In this document: one piece after another, positions 9,186-22,074 of the stretch | Numbering within the stretch: position 1 is the stretch's first letter | Layout: the number at the start of each line of letters is the position of its first letter | Assembly: GCF_949987535.1 (NCBI RefSeq) | Contig: NC_080081.1 | Span: forward strand, 33,086,428-33,150,427 | DNA length: 64,000 nt | DNA from: Balaenoptera acutorostrata | Taxonomy: Eukaryota; Chordata; Mammalia; Artiodactyla; Balaenopteridae | Reading direction: 5' to 3' | The notes under the pieces: model-generated | Told to the model about the DNA's origin: nothing | Database searches by the model: none | What the model saw: only the letters and a program-made list of their open reading frames with translations | Translations under genes and position numbers: made by a program

Positions 9186-10832
9186 CAGAAACATCTTGTA
9201 AAGCTGTCTGGACCTAGCAGATGAGGTCACATGGTGAGGACCACAGAGTGGGTCATACCTGAGTAGCTGTGTCTCTCATATTTTAGATGAAATATTCCTA
9301 GTATCATTGACCATATTTGATTACAATGTCCACATAGATACACCATAAGAACTCTGCATTCAAGCAGCGTGATATTTTTCATAATATTCTTTCTGTAAAG
9401 ACTTTTTATTATAAAGAAATAAAATTCTTCTTAGTATAACCTAGTTTGGAGGATGGTAATTTGAGGGGTTAATTGACACTTGCTATTCCCAACTCAGCAT
9501 CCTTCAGCTGAGGCTGCCTCGTGGGTCACAATTGCACAGGGTCAGTGAGATATTCACGCAGACACAAGAATGTGAGAAATAAAATGCATCTCATCCGAAA
9601 ACCTTGATAGATACAGTACAGAACTGCAAAGAATTCCAAAATAAGTTTCAACAAGAGCAAAATATATATGAAGAAGTGGAGACGATAAATCTAACAAGCT
9701 GTGGAGGCAACAGTAATTCAAGAATTCCTTCTCTCCTACACTAGGGATAACATCTCACTGCTGGGGCACCTTCTTCCCCACCCTTATCACCACTGCACAC
9801 ACCTCTCCAGAATGACCAGCCTTTGTATGGGAGGCGGTGGGGGGCGGGGAGAGGTGGAGTCCTGCTATGGCAGAAACCTCCTCCTGAAGAATAAACTGTC
9901 TAAGCCCAGTCCTGACTCTGCAGGGAGTAAGAAATCAGGAGGAGGGAGTGGAGAGTGATTATAAATAGAAATATATATATAATAAATACACATAGAGGAA
10001 GATGCCTGAAAGCTTTCAAAGATTCTCAAGAATCAAACCTTCCATCCACCGATAAACCATATTACCAAAGTAAATCCATAAATGGCAATTTGAAACATAT
10101 ACATTCTCACACAGGGCTCCCTAAATTTCCATCTGTCCATTTTCCATCACTTTAGGGATGGGCTTTTTAAAAAATATTTCACACCAACCAAAGGAAATCA
10201 GTAAGCACTTTGGGTACGGGGTCTGTGATGAAATAGTTATGGCCAGCCACAGCCTTTGATATCTCAGGTGCAGAATGACCAATCTATTCTTAGATTTTTT
10301 TAACAAATTCACCCAGCTCAGAATCAATCACTTTAGCCACTGAGAAGTGGTGGTTGAGAAGCGGTGTCAAGGAATGTTCTGGAAGAGAGATATCACTATT
10401 CCAAGAGGTTATCTTTGCCCTACCGGGATCCTCATCTAGAGGATAGTAGGCTGAGTATCGAGATAGAGAGTATACAGTATGACAGAGGAGCAAAGAGGAG
10501 GAAAATATACATCAGACTGGAGGAACTTTGGGTAGGGGGGATGCGTCAGAAAAACTGATGAGGAAAAAATCTTGCTGAAGCTGTCAATTCCAATCCTGAC
10601 CCCAGAAATAGCTCCTATTAACGCCTAGCCTTCTACCAAGTCTTTGAAGACTCACTCCCCAATCCCAGGAGCTCCCCATATATTGCCCTCTACCTATCAG
10701 TACAGCCTGGAAAATACTGTTTTTCCTCCCTAAACCTCTAGGCCTAAGTTGAGAAGTTTCTCACTTTCACATATACTATTACCATATACCAGGTTCTGTG
10801 TTAGCTGCGATTATGATAAATCCAAGTAAAGA
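9186..10832. other. Apparently unique DNA
   Basis: No repeat or gene recognised over about 1.6 kb. A G-rich patch at about 9829-9856 (gggaggcggtggggggcggg) could form a G-quadruplex. Open frames are all below 90 codons and overlap on both strands without family resemblance. Confidence 0.4.
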
Positions 10833-11010
10833 CATTTTTTTAAACTTATTTTTTTCAAGTATAGTTGATTTACACTGTTGTATTAATTTCTACTGTACAG
10901 CAAAGTGATTCAGTTTTACATATATATATTCTTTTCCATGATTTTTTATCACAGGATATTGTATATAGTTCCCTGTGCTATACAGTAGGCCCTTGTTATT
11001 TGACCACTAT
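10833..11010 (-). mobile_element. Short L1 3' end, minus strand
   Basis: Reverse complement of the cetartiodactyl L1 terminus: agtatagttgatttacactg, tctactgtacagcaaagtga and agttccctgtgctatacagt. Strongly 5'-truncated; runs into TA repeats. Confidence 0.85.
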
Positions 11011-11078
11011 ATATATATATATACACTTTATATATATATTGAAAAAATATACATAGTAAATACTTTATATATATAAAG

Positions 11079-11104
<26 letters not shown>
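11009..11104. repeat. (TA)n-rich tract
   Basis: Alternating TA runs broken by short ACTTTATATA segments. Includes the self-complementary actttatatatataaagt at about 11071-11090. Confidence 0.93.
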
Positions 11105-11109
<5 letters not shown>

Positions 11110-12193
11110 TCCAGACAAATCAATACTTAAATTTCAATTATTGGAGAACGCAAATGATATATCTTATAACTTAAATTTCTGTCCCTATTACAGATTTCTT
11201 GCTAAGGTGGAGAAAATAGTATTTCAGAAATTTCAAACCCATTATGTGTCATAAACAGATTAGAAATTCTCTAATATAAACAATCTGGTCCAACATCTGT
11301 TAACATGTGGCCAACCACTTAAGAATTTAAGCAAACTCCAAGTCTTAGCTTTTAATATCTTCTTGCAGGTGAGTCAAACAAGAACTTATTTTCACTTCAA
11401 CTTTTTGATGCTTTTAGCGAAGCGTTTTTCAATTCAGTTTAGATGAGAAAGATAAAAGACCATAAACGTTTTTCACTCAAAACTCTATTTTCTCAAAACA
11501 TATAGTACGATGAAAACAACATCATTGTAGTTAGGCCCCAGAACACTTTTCTTAGCACAATTTCCTAAAGCCTAGGTGTAATGAGAAAAATATCATTATT
11601 GGGTTTGGTTCTCTTTGGCCATTTTACCAAAAGCCTTGTTTTCTTTTTGTCATTTGTAGATTTCATGGGAGGAAAGTCGGGGAGCAGGGGATGCAGAGGT
11701 GCAATTCCTCCAGCGTTTATCTGATTTCATGTCTGCCCCTGGGTGGGGATGAATGACATTCTTTGCATTATGTTTATACAAAACTATAAAGGCTGTTGCT
11801 AATTGTGTTTATGATCTTCTCTATCTGGTTTGTATTTTAAGCAGAAGAGCAAGAAGATTTGATTCACCTGAAAAAATTAACAGTTTTTGTGTCTTTGATT
11901 CACCCTGGAATTTTACACTGCAAAAATCTACTGATATTTTTGTCTCCCAGAATGTGTTCTAACAGTGTACAGAGTTTATGCCTAATACCCAAACAAAGAT
12001 TAAATTGTCATAAACTATATAAATTAATTTCAGGAGGCTCAGGAATATATTTGAGTAGAAAGAGTCATATTAGATAGGCTTGACTCATCAAAACATGTTC
12101 TTCCTCCACCCAGAAAATTCTCCCAACAATAAGCCCTCAGCATTATATTCCGAAGCAAAACATGCAAATTGGGAGATGGTATTATCAAAAAAT
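11105..12193. other. Apparently unique DNA
   Basis: No repeat or gene recognised in about 1.1 kb. Confidence 0.4.
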
Positions 12194-12203
12194 AATTGGT
12201 CTA

Positions 12204-12255
12204 GAGTGGAAGCAACTTAAATGTCCATCGACAGATGAATAGATAAAAGAGGTGT

Positions 12256-12303
<48 letters not shown>

Positions 12304-12762
12304 AAATGGAATATTATTCAGCCACACAAAAGAATAAAGTAATGTCATTTGTAGCAACATGGATGGACCTAGAGATTATCATACTAAGTGAAGTAAGCCA
12401 GACAAAGACAAATATAATAGGATATCACTTACATGTGGAATCTTAAAAAATGATACAAATGAACTTATTTACAAAATAGAAACAGACTCACAGACATAGA
12501 AAACAAATGTATAGCTACCAAAGTGGATGGGGGGGAATAAATTAGGAGTTTGGGATTAACATATACACACTACTATATATAAAATAGATGAACAGCAAGG
12601 ACCTACTGTATAGCACAGGGAATTATACTCAATATTTTGTAATAACCTATAAGGGAAAAGAATCTGAAAAAGAATATATATATATGTATAACTGAATCAC
12701 TTTACATCTAAAACTAACACAACATTGTAAATCAACTAGACTTCAATTTAAAAAAAGAAAAA
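12204..12762 (+). mobile_element. 5'-truncated lineage L1
   Basis: Cetartiodactyl L1 3' end: start near the ORF2 C-terminus, atggatggacctagagatta, then aatagaaacagactcacaga, ctactgtatagcacagggaa and gtaaatcaactagacttcaa plus A tail. A 10-base TSD with one mismatch (aattggtcta at 12194-12203, aattcgtcta at 12763-12772) marks the ends. Confidence 0.92.
12258..12299. repeat. (TA)n microsatellite in L1
   Basis: About 20 TA units inside the L1 3' region, at the position where the 561-608 copy has AC. Confidence 0.95.
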
Positions 12763-12829
12763 AATTCGTCTACAAATATATGGGTATATTTTAATTATAA
12801 TTCATGGAAAATACTATATTAAAAACTTA

Positions 12830-13575
12830 AAGACACACCCATTAGAATGGCTACTATTAAAAAAAAATAGCACAGAATATAACAAGTCCTGGCAAGGATA
12901 CGGAGAAATTAAAAACTTTGTCCACTGCTGGTGAAAATGTAAATGGTGCAGCAGCTGTAGAAATATTTTGGTGCTTCCTCAGAAAGTTAAAGGTGGACGT
13001 ATCACATGATGCAGCAATTCCACTTCCGGTTATATACCCAAAAGAATTGAAAGCAGGGACTCAGATACTTGTACACCAGTGTTCATAACAGCATTATTCA
13101 TTATAACCAGAAAATGGAAATAGCCCAAATATCTGTCAATAGAAGAATGAAAGAGCAAAATGTGGTATCTACATGTAATGATATATTATTCAGCCTTAAA
13201 AAGTAATGGAATTCTGATACATGCCATAACCAGGATGAATCTTGAAAACATCTCGTAAGTGAAACAAGCCAGACACATAAAAGACAAATATTGTATGATT
13301 GCACTTATCTGAGGTACCTAGAATAGTCAAACTCATAAAAGATAGAAAATAGAATAGAGGTTACCAGATACTGGGGGGAAGGGGAGCATGGGGAGTTATT
13401 GTTTAATGGGTATAGAGTTTCTGTTCTGGATGATGAAAAAGTTCTGGAACTGGATGGTGGTAAGGGTTGCACGACACTGTGAATGGACTTGATGTCACTG
13501 GGTTTCACACTTAAAAATGGTTAAAATGGTAAATTTTATTTTATGTATATTTTACCACAATAAAGGAAATTAAAT
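12830..13575 (+). mobile_element. Old L1 (L1MB/MC-like) 3' end
   Basis: Carries acccattagaatggctacta, the ORF2 C-terminal region, then gttctggatgatgaaaaagt, ggttgcacgacactgtgaat, aaaatggttaaaatggtaaa and cacaataaa. These are the usual 3' UTR order for the older L1MB/MC group. No open reading frame survives. It lies directly behind the younger L1. Confidence 0.82.
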
Positions 13576-14055
13576 GGCTTTTTAAAATGTGAAGAAATGC
13601 AGTGCAATTTATACAAAATTAAGTAAGATGCCACGTACATAGCTAATCTCTTCATCTGTGGCAGGGAGAAAGAATGCAGGAAGGAAGCCAAAGACCCTCG
13701 ATGCTTGAAGATAGGCTAGCCTATGGCCACGGATTCTGTTGGGCCAAAACATCCCCTCAGAAGATCAGTCAAAGCTACAACAATGTCACATAGAAAAAAA
13801 ATATTTTTATTAATTAAATATTTCAGCTTCCAGGCAATTGTTACATTGTCTTGAATATACAGCCTAAGAATTAAGAAATTTATGCTCTTACTTAAAACAA
13901 CAAATTATTTCACCTAGGGTTTTCCCTCACAGTGATTTAGTTAAAGAACACTATAATTCACTTATTAAACTATTTTATTTCCATCACATAAGTGTACAAA
14001 TACAGCCACCTAAATTGATAAACAAATATATTTTGTAGAAAATGATCAGATCATA
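13576..14055. other. Apparently unique DNA
   Basis: Nothing recognised. Confidence 0.4.
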
Positions 14056-14235
14056 GAACCATACTCACTAGCTATGTAATCCTTGGATAAATCCACATCC
14101 CTAGAGCCTTGGTTTCCTAATCTGTAAAATGGGAATAAATACATAGCCACCACAGAATCAATGTAAGAATGAAATGAGATAATGTGAAAGCACCACCTCT
14201 GGCACAGTATGAGGATCCAAATATTTTTTGATTAT
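14056..14235 (+). mobile_element. MIR SINE
   Basis: Core region ctagctatgtaatccttgga then ttggtttcctaatctgtaaa atggg and gaatgaaatgagataatgtg. Old copy. Confidence 0.85.
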
Positions 14236-15588
14236 GTAAATGAGTGAATATAAATGAAGCGACTGGGAGAAAATAAGAAAAGAGGAAAGTTAGAACTTTA
14301 AGCAACTATATGCATGCACGTTGTCAATACATGATTTCGTCTGATCTGTGGAAGCTTTTATGCAAAATGGGTGTGGAGATTTACAAGATGGGACCTGAAA
14401 TTAACTGATGCATTCAGACATACTATATGTTATACTAATTCTAAAATAAAGCAAAAATAAACAAAATGACACCAGTAAAATACACAGACAAGATAATACA
14501 GGAGAAACCACATATAATTGGATAATAATCACCACCACTGTGAATAGCATGCAATTGTGACTCACAAAACATTTGTTTGCTATGGTTTCTTTCTTTCTTT
14601 CTTTCTTTTTTCTGCCCCTTTCATGAAAAAAAAAAAAAAGTTTGTTTTTCTTCAAAATAAAAACACTGGTTTGTGGGTTTGGATTGATTTTTTTTTTTTT
14701 TTTTTTTTTACTCTTTGTTTAAAAAGGTCAGTAACTCTCAACCCACGTATGAAAGGGTAAAAGTTTCTGGCTCTGGAAATTTGATTGTTGAACAAAAGAC
14801 AAAAAGAGACCACCTTGTATCACTGAAGACAAAATGAAGAAAACATTACATGTTTCCAACTTGCATGTCATAAGGAATTTTGATCACTTTGGCATTAGTG
14901 TTGGAGAAAACATTATGTTAATGTTTGTTTTCCTGACACTTCAAAAGTTATTTCTTATATCCAAATAAGAAAGGAACATATCTCCCCTGACAAGAATTTT
15001 TAATACCAAAGTAAACAATCTGTTGGATTGTTTTACTGTAACTTGACTAAACACCAATGGTTCTCTAATTTAAACTCTATGAAAATTAAGGTTGCATCAT
15101 GGTAAGGACAACATGAATTGTGCCAAAGAAACAATATTTTGCTGGGATCCATGGCAATGTCACAGTCATCACACGTATGGAACAAACCTCCAGAACATTA
15201 GGTCATATTTACCTCATCAGGTAAAAGTCAGAAAGGATAACTGTGGATCGTTATAGTATTGGAGTTAACGAATTTATTTTTAACTCACTTCTCATTCATC
15301 TAAATAGTTAATTTAGTCCTGACCACTAAATTACATTTTCTTAATAATCTGTGTGTATGGTTTTTTAAAAATATATTTGCAGTTATACATCATGTCAGTT
15401 CATTTTGAAGTGATGAAATAGCTTCCTTTTCTTTGTATAAATGTCATCTACCTTAGATTAGACTCTGTGGAGGAAATAAATATTTCTTACCTGATGACTC
15501 CAAGATTTTTCGCAGAACCAATTCACCCGTATCTACTCAAGATAAATATCAAAAGATAATATCTACTTCGATCAGAAAGTACACATAC
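14236..15588. other. Mostly unique DNA with simple runs
   Basis: Contains a (TTTC)n run at about 14586-14610, an A-run at 14626-14638 and a T-run at 14690-14710. Otherwise no repeat or gene recognised. Confidence 0.45.
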
Positions 15589-15627
15589 TGTAGTAATGGT
15601 ACAATGTAGTATTGTACCATTACTACA
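15589..15627. repeat. Perfect hairpin (17-bp arms, 5-nt loop)
   Basis: tgtagtaatggtacaat (15589-15605), loop gtagt, then attgtaccattactaca (15611-15627). The arms are exactly complementary. No known element surrounds it. See findings. Confidence 0.95.
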
Positions 15628-16388
15628 ATATTATTTCGATGGCTAAAATTATAATCCTATCTAAAAATAAATGCAAAAATGTAAGTTAGTTTCTCCTTTA
15701 AGTCACTTTTTTGTTTTGAAAGATGGAAGAAATATTCAGGATCCATATATGTATAAGACTTTGCCATTAAATAAATGAAGATAAGATGTGAAAAGAAAAA
15801 TACTTGTAATATAATTACATTGTTAAGGCAATACTTACAGAGAAATGAATCAACTAATTGAAGAGTTTAGGAAGGGAAGCAGATTCACATTCTCAGACAG
15901 TGATATTCTGATTGGAATACTTGCTATAAATCTTTCTTATTCCCTACATTTCTTAATGGAGATAGTTTTACACACTGGCCTCAAGCTAAGTCAGAGGAGA
16001 AACTAATAATGAAACTAGTAACAGTGATAACATCTGTGCATTTACACAACTGCTACTTTTTCTATGGTAGAAAGTCAAAATTGTTACACTTATTGGGACT
16101 TGAAGTGAGGATAGCACTTAATAATAAGGAGGGAAGTGGTGATTTCTTAACAAGTACAAGGTTTTTGAAGATATTTTTAGTCAAGAGATAGAGATCAATA
16201 GCATTCTGCCTCTTTGAAAAACCGAAAGAAGCCAGATGAACTAATAAAACAGCAGAAGTGATCCTCTGCTTTGAAAAGAAAAAGAATGCTTTAGTGGAGA
16301 GCTTCCTAATGGGAGAGAACCTTAAGTCAAAGAGTAGGTATGGACTCCTCTCCCCTCTAACCAGGAAGAAAGAATATGTCTACCTAGA
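15628..16388. other. Apparently unique DNA
   Basis: No repeat or gene recognised. Confidence 0.4.
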
Positions 16389-16583
16389 ATACTGGTTCTC
16401 AACCGGGACATTGTGAATATCTTTTTGACTGTCACCACTGTGGGACGGGGGAAAGGTCTCCTGGCATCTAGTGGGTAGAAGAGGACAGGAATGCTACTAA
16501 ACATCCTACAATGCAAAAGACGGTCCCCCACAAGAAAGAATATCCAGCCTGAAATGTCAATAGCGCTGAGGCTGAGAAATGCT
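16389..16583 (+). mobile_element. MER20-type hAT miniature element
   Basis: Starts actggttctcaaccgggaca and ends gaggctgagaaatgc, which are inverted ends of the hAT-Charlie type. The inner text ctggcatctagtgggtagaa, ctaaacatcctacaatgcaa and gaaatgtcaatagcgctgag matches MER20. Non-autonomous and inactive. Confidence 0.85.
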
Positions 16584-16602
16584 TAATTAGAATGATACAG
16601 GA

Positions 16603-16800
16603 CAGGGGTAGGTAAACTTTTTTGTAAAGGGCCAGATGATAAATATTTTAGGCTTTGCCACTTCTACAGTCTCTGTTGCCACTATTCAGGAACTCTGCTC
16701 CTGTAGCACAAAAGCAGCCATAGGGGATAACACCTATTTTATTTACAAAAACAGGCAGCAGGACCCATTTGGTTCTCCTGCCTTACTTTGCTGACTCCTG
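16603..16800 (+). mobile_element. Second hAT-Charlie miniature element
   Basis: Begins caggggtaggtaaac and ends tttgctgactcctg, which are imperfect inverted ends. The inner text aaagggccagatgataaata ttttaggctttg and atttacaaaaacaggcagca belongs to a common MER-class hAT family that I do not name with confidence. Possible degenerate 8-base target copies: atacagga (16595-16602) and gtataggt (16801-16808). Confidence 0.78.
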
Positions 16801-16808
16801 GTATAGGT

Positions 16809-19758
16809 CATTTCTCCTCTTAAAGATTGCTCTAATTCTTATTTCTGGAATTGGAAAGAATTCCAATTATCATGATGACTCTTTGGTAGTAGGAGTCTAT
16901 ACTTAGGAATGACATCCAATATGAGATTTAAAAAAAAAAAAAAACTCTACTTCTAACAGGAAAATTAAATCTGTGCAATGGCAGTCACAAAATTTTTTTA
17001 AAATTTACTCTCTACTTTGAAAGGAAATAATTTTTCCACTAAGATTTCATAAAACAGATTTAAAATTAAACCACTTGGCACCCCTCCAAAAAAAATTGGC
17101 AAATGAACAAACAAGAGTAGGTTTACACCCTGATTTTCTAAACCAGAGATTCTTATTCTATCTGTCGTGGTGCCATGGAAAGTCCTCAGATAGATCCAGG
17201 GGTTTATAATCTTGTTGAAATTATATGTAAAGTAAATTATATGTAAATTATATGTAAAGTATATGTAAAGTATGTATGTATGTGCATTTTCATGATGTCC
17301 TGGACCTCCTGAAAATTTAAGATCCACTGGTAAACCATGCAAGGTAATTCAGAGAGTGTGTTTTCAAGAATGGACTACTTTTCTGAGGCTGCCAGCATAA
17401 CTGAAAGCACTACACAATAGCAGATTTGATTCTGTGTCTTTGACAGGCTGAACCAGTTGTTATATATTACTACATAGTTTCTGAACAACTACATTAATCT
17501 TGGCCTCTAATTTGTGTTATACTCAATTTGGTTAGATGGCAAAGTTACATTTCTGAATCTAAAGTCTTGGTACCGACTCTTTTTCACTGCCTTGTTCTAA
17601 AAACCATCTAAGAAGGTTTTCAAAGATAAGTATATAGCGTGACATAGTGTACATTTTTAAAAGTTGAGAAAGATAGAGGGAAGGGAAAACGTGCAGGAAC
17701 AAAAATCGAGGCAATAATAGAAATGTTTTTACTATGAACTCACCACACGTATTATATCAAAAATGTCATTTGATTTCTTGCTGCTTCTGTTTCCTAATCT
17801 TCAGAACTGAAATAGATGATTTCTACATGACATTTTCCTTATACTCAGGATTTATCAGTGGTATAGTTATCAGTCAACAAACATCTAGTAAATCTTCACT
17901 GTGAATATAGGACTTCATTAGGTGGTACGGTGAGTCAGAAGTAAGTTTCGCCTACTGAATCATTAACCTCACTTCCTGTATTAAGTGTGCTCTTTTGGGA
18001 GGTTCTTCTGTCATCTGGTCCCGCAATAATCGGCTTATGAAATCAGACTTAAACTATACCCTGACTAAAGACAGCTTGTATGAGTCTCCTCAGAGCTAGA
18101 AAACAAATAATGGGGGAAAGAATGGTAAATGGGAGAAAGAATGGGAGAAACAGTGGATACTTTGATGAAACAAGAACAATGACTTGCAAGGACTGTTTCT
18201 TTTAGCTATTACAAAACATTAGATTTGGATCCTAATATGAGAAATAGATCTAAAGTGGGAATGAAATTCTGCTAATCTTCAACACTGGTTATCGGAATCA
18301 TCAACATGGGGGAAAATAAACAATAGCCTTTCCTAGGGGAAAGAGTATAAGGGATATCAGGCAAGAAGAAAGAGTGAAGAATTTCTCTGTTTCTCTTTTA
18401 ACTGTCAAGATGAAACAGAACTGATGGTGCCAAAACATGTTCTTCCAATATTATACAACTCTTTTTTAAGGTGCTTTATTGAGTTTAAAGCATCAGTTTA
18501 CTTGGTTGGGGAGTCCATCCATCCACACCATACTAAGTCAGAATCTGAAGATTCTACTTTTCTTCTTTTCGCTTTCGTTGCTTAAGGGTGAATTGCTGGC
18601 TCATTGTGTTGTTCGTGGGAGAGGTATGCATTCTTTAAATTATGGAACATAGCTGCATCTTACTGCTGTACAACAGGAAAGTAGAACTGCTCCAAGCAAT
18701 GAGCACTGAGTCTCTATTTTCATGGTTGTTACCATGCAGTCACAAACAAAAATGGATGATGAAAGAATTAAGTTAATCTATCTCATGCAATATCATTAGT
18801 CACTTCCTAGGTTCTGGAGCTCCCTAAAGCAAAGAGAGAATAAAATTTCAAAATATTACTTTGCTAGTCAGTTTTATAGATATCAAGTTTGTACAGGCAC
18901 ATAAATCAAAATCTATTCAAAGTAAGGAGCAGATGTTTGAATTATTGCAACAAAGTAAAATCATCTTCTCTCTTACGTGCTACAAATCCACAGCCTTTTC
19001 ATAAGTATGAAAGTTGTGAAAAGGATTGGGATTCATCATTTAGGTTATTTACATTCCCTTTGAATTTTTTGCACCAAGTGGTGGGACCCGAGGACATCTT
19101 GTTATTTCCATAACCATGGCCATTTGTGAGCATGTCCCACTGTATACTGAGGCAGAAGTAGGCAGAAAGCAACCCCGCCGAATTTTTAGAATAATAATAA
19201 TCTTTCTTGTTGGCATTTTGTTCGAAGTTATCCTTCCAACCAACATTAAGAACACGGTGGAGAGAAAAAGAATAATAATGGGAAAGAATTCAAGAAGGCC
19301 ATAGAAGGCTTCACTTAGATTATTTTTCAGCAGAGAATACATATTAAAATATATATGAATATATACATAATATATACATATATTCGTTTTACACTCTGCT
19401 TCCTTATAAAAGTTGGCTTATAGACTTTCACCTAGTTAAGGCATGTTAAGACAAATGATTGGAAGATTAAACTGAGTCTGTCTGAAAGATACAAAATTAG
19501 CAAAAGCAATGTTGTTGCTAAAGAGGTATTTCCCAATCCTTCTTACAGTATAAATGTTTATCTATTTTATACAAGTCCTATAATGAGAGATCAGAGAGAA
19601 CAGAGCTTGTGTTTGTTGCTTCTACACAGACCACAACCCCCAACACACTTCGTATACAGCAGAGCTTTAGCAATTAATGATAATAAACTTAGGCTTTCCT
19701 ACCATGCAGTCTGCAGGTATATGTCACAGGAGCACTACATCAGTGAGGATCTCTTATT
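16809..19758. other. About 3 kb of apparently unique DNA
   Basis: No interspersed repeat or gene recognised. Open frames (for example 16998-17342 minus, 19049-19342 minus) show no family motif. It holds the small tandem repeat at 17217-17285 and AT-rich runs near 19350-19385. Confidence 0.4.
17217..17285. repeat. Short AT-rich tandem repeat
   Basis: Imperfect repeats of a ttatatgtaaa unit (about 11 bp) followed by gtatgtatgt. Simple sequence. Confidence 0.8.
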
Positions 19759-19770
19759 TGGAGTTCTTTT

Positions 19771-20127
19771 CTTTTTCTTTTTTTTAAATTAATTAATTTA
19801 TTTATTTTTGTCTGCTTTGGGTCTTCGTTGCTGTGAGCAGGTTTTCTCTAGTTGCGGCGAGGGGGGGCTACTCTTAGTTCTGGTGCATGGGCTCCTTACT
19901 GCGGTGGCTTCTCTTGTTCCCGAGCATGGGCTCTAGGCTCGCGGGCTTCAGTAGTTGTGGCATGCGGGCTCAGTAGTTGTGGCTCGCAGGCTCTAGAGCG
20001 CAGGCTCAGTAGGCGCACTGGCTTAGTTGCTCCGTGGCATATGGGATCTTCCCGGACCAGGGCTCGAACCTGTGTCCCCTGCATTGGCAGGCGGATTCTT
20101 AACCACTGCGTCACCAGAGAAGTCCCT
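19771..20127 (-). mobile_element. CHR-type SINE, minus strand
   Basis: T-rich tail at 19771-19805 and CHR body with two cagtagttgtgg modules. B box intact in reverse (gggctcgaacct). The end reads ccagagaagtcc, a slight variant of the usual head. The TSD begins tggagtt at 19759-19765 and 20128-20134, with weaker similarity beyond. Confidence 0.93.
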
Positions 20128-20134
20128 GGAGTTA

Positions 20135-21884
20135 CTTTCATACTTAAGGAAATTATCACCCTTGTATAGAATTCAAGATGAATCTTTGCACTGAATCACT
20201 ATGGAAAAAATCTTGTAAAAAAATCTCCAACATCAAAAAACAACAATAACATAAACTGTCTTAACTTCTAAGACAGTGTTCTAAGAACATGTTAGAATTA
20301 GATTCTAGTTGAATATCGAATATAAATGAATATACAATAATGCAGAATTAAAAATTTAACAAGGATAATTTGGAAACTAACTCACATAATTATCTTAGGA
20401 TATTACCAAAATAATAAATCAATAAATTTTGAGCAGTAGAACAGATTTTCTGCTCTTTGTTAAATCATTGTTTCAGTAAAACTGTTAAAATTAGGAGGGG
20501 GAAAATCACATTATTTTATCTGTAACACCAAGAAAAAATATGACTCTGAAAATATTTAGAAATTCAAGGAAATTACAAAGTGTCAAGGTCCTTATCACCG
20601 GGAATAGCTTCATGGAGAAACATTATTTCTCCCACTAACTGTGTACATCACAAGAGTTAGAATTATCTTTTTAAGTCTTTTTATCCCTGGTACCAGTTCA
20701 GTACTAGCTCTTCAGAAATTATTTAATGAACAAAGCAATGAATGAATGAATGATTTGTGGGTAAACCAACATAATATCCTTCATTTATAAAAATGCTGCA
20801 ATAGAAGGCACACTTCAACATTCTTTTTCAGCCTCAGGTGTAGTAGCTGATTTAGTTAGTTCTAGCCATATCCTTCTATCAAGGTTGTGCTTGTCACACT
20901 AACCAGAGAGGCGTGGGATGTAATTTGCCACCAAAGCTAATGAGACCAGTGTCCTACAGGCTTTGTCTCCCCTGGAGCTTTGGGGGTTTGCCTTTGTTAG
21001 GGCAGGTCTAGAGTTGGTCTCACTCTAGGTGTTGTCTTTTCTGGGTTCTAAGGGCAGTGTTCTGATCTCTGCTCTCTGGCAGGGCTGAACTCGAATATCT
21101 TTCTGTACACCCTCCCCTCAGCATGCTTAGCCCTAGTCTATTCTGCTCTCAATCCTGTAGTAGATGCTCTCCAGTAATTTTTAGGTGGTCTTACCCTGCA
21201 CGTGATGAATAGCCCAGCCTTCAGCCATAGACTCATGGGTGACCTCAACATGGACTCCTGGGTACCCCTCACTCCCTCATTTCTGTTGTCCTGACTCAGA
21301 GATTCCAGCCATTTCAGCTCTCCCCAACTCTGATCTCCATACCCTCAGCTCAATGGAATCACCATGTTCAGCTCAGACTCCAACTCTCTGTAACACCGTA
21401 AGGAAATTATCCCCAAGCAGAATGGGCAATTGTGAGGTATGTCTCAAAAGTTTTCTTCCCTAAGAGTTAACTGTCTAAAAACAGTTGTGTCCTATGTTTC
21501 ACCCAATTTTGTATTTGTTCACAGTGTGAAGGCTAGTTCAGTACTAGTACTACATCATGCCTAGAAATAGCACTGAATGTAATGGAGAGGATTGGAATGA
21601 ATAGAATAGAATAGAATAGAATGGGATAGAGGAGGATTATAACAATAGTACTGACCTCTCAGGATCATAGTAATAAACAAATAATGTAAGTTATATTATG
21701 CAAAGTTTCCATCAAAGATTTTGTTTCTATGCCCTGAGCACATTTTTAACAAAGATCTTCATGCAACAATCTTACCTCAGAGGTTCAGGCTTGGAAAGAG
21801 AATTGTTTCCAGAATAGATCGAAGGAAGCTCATTGTGAGCACTCATTCGGGAATCAATTCAATCCTGTGAACTTCGGCTAATAT
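20135..21884. other. Mostly unique DNA
   Basis: No clear repeat or gene. About 20700-20755 looks like a worn 3' end of an old L2/MIR-like repeat (aatgaatgaatgaatg). Confidence 0.4.
21597..21623. repeat. (GAATA)n short tandem repeat
   Basis: About five units of agaat in a row. Confidence 0.9.
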
Positions 21885-22065
21885 CAGTGATGCTGACCCC
21901 TGGCTCAACATTAGCATTTCCAGGGCACTTATAAAGGTATCATTGCCCAGCCAATGACATCAGAATCTCTGGGGGTGCAAATTAGGCATAGGTAACTTTT
22001 CAAAGTTTCCCTCCACCCCCCCAAGCCCAAGTGAATCTAATGTGCAGTTAGATTGAGAATTACTG
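21885..22065 (+). mobile_element. MER5/MER58-type hAT miniature element
   Basis: Opens cagtgatgctgacccctggc and closes ctaatgtgcagttagattga gaattactg; the ends are imperfect inverted repeats of the cagtggttctcaa type. The middle contains atcagaatctctgggggtg, typical of this group. Inactive. Confidence 0.72.
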
Positions 22066-22074
22066 TGTCTATCA

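Noticed and set aside
20690..21555. Shared word agttcagtacta near 20695 and 21535
   Set aside because: Only 12 bases with no further similarity around them; chance.
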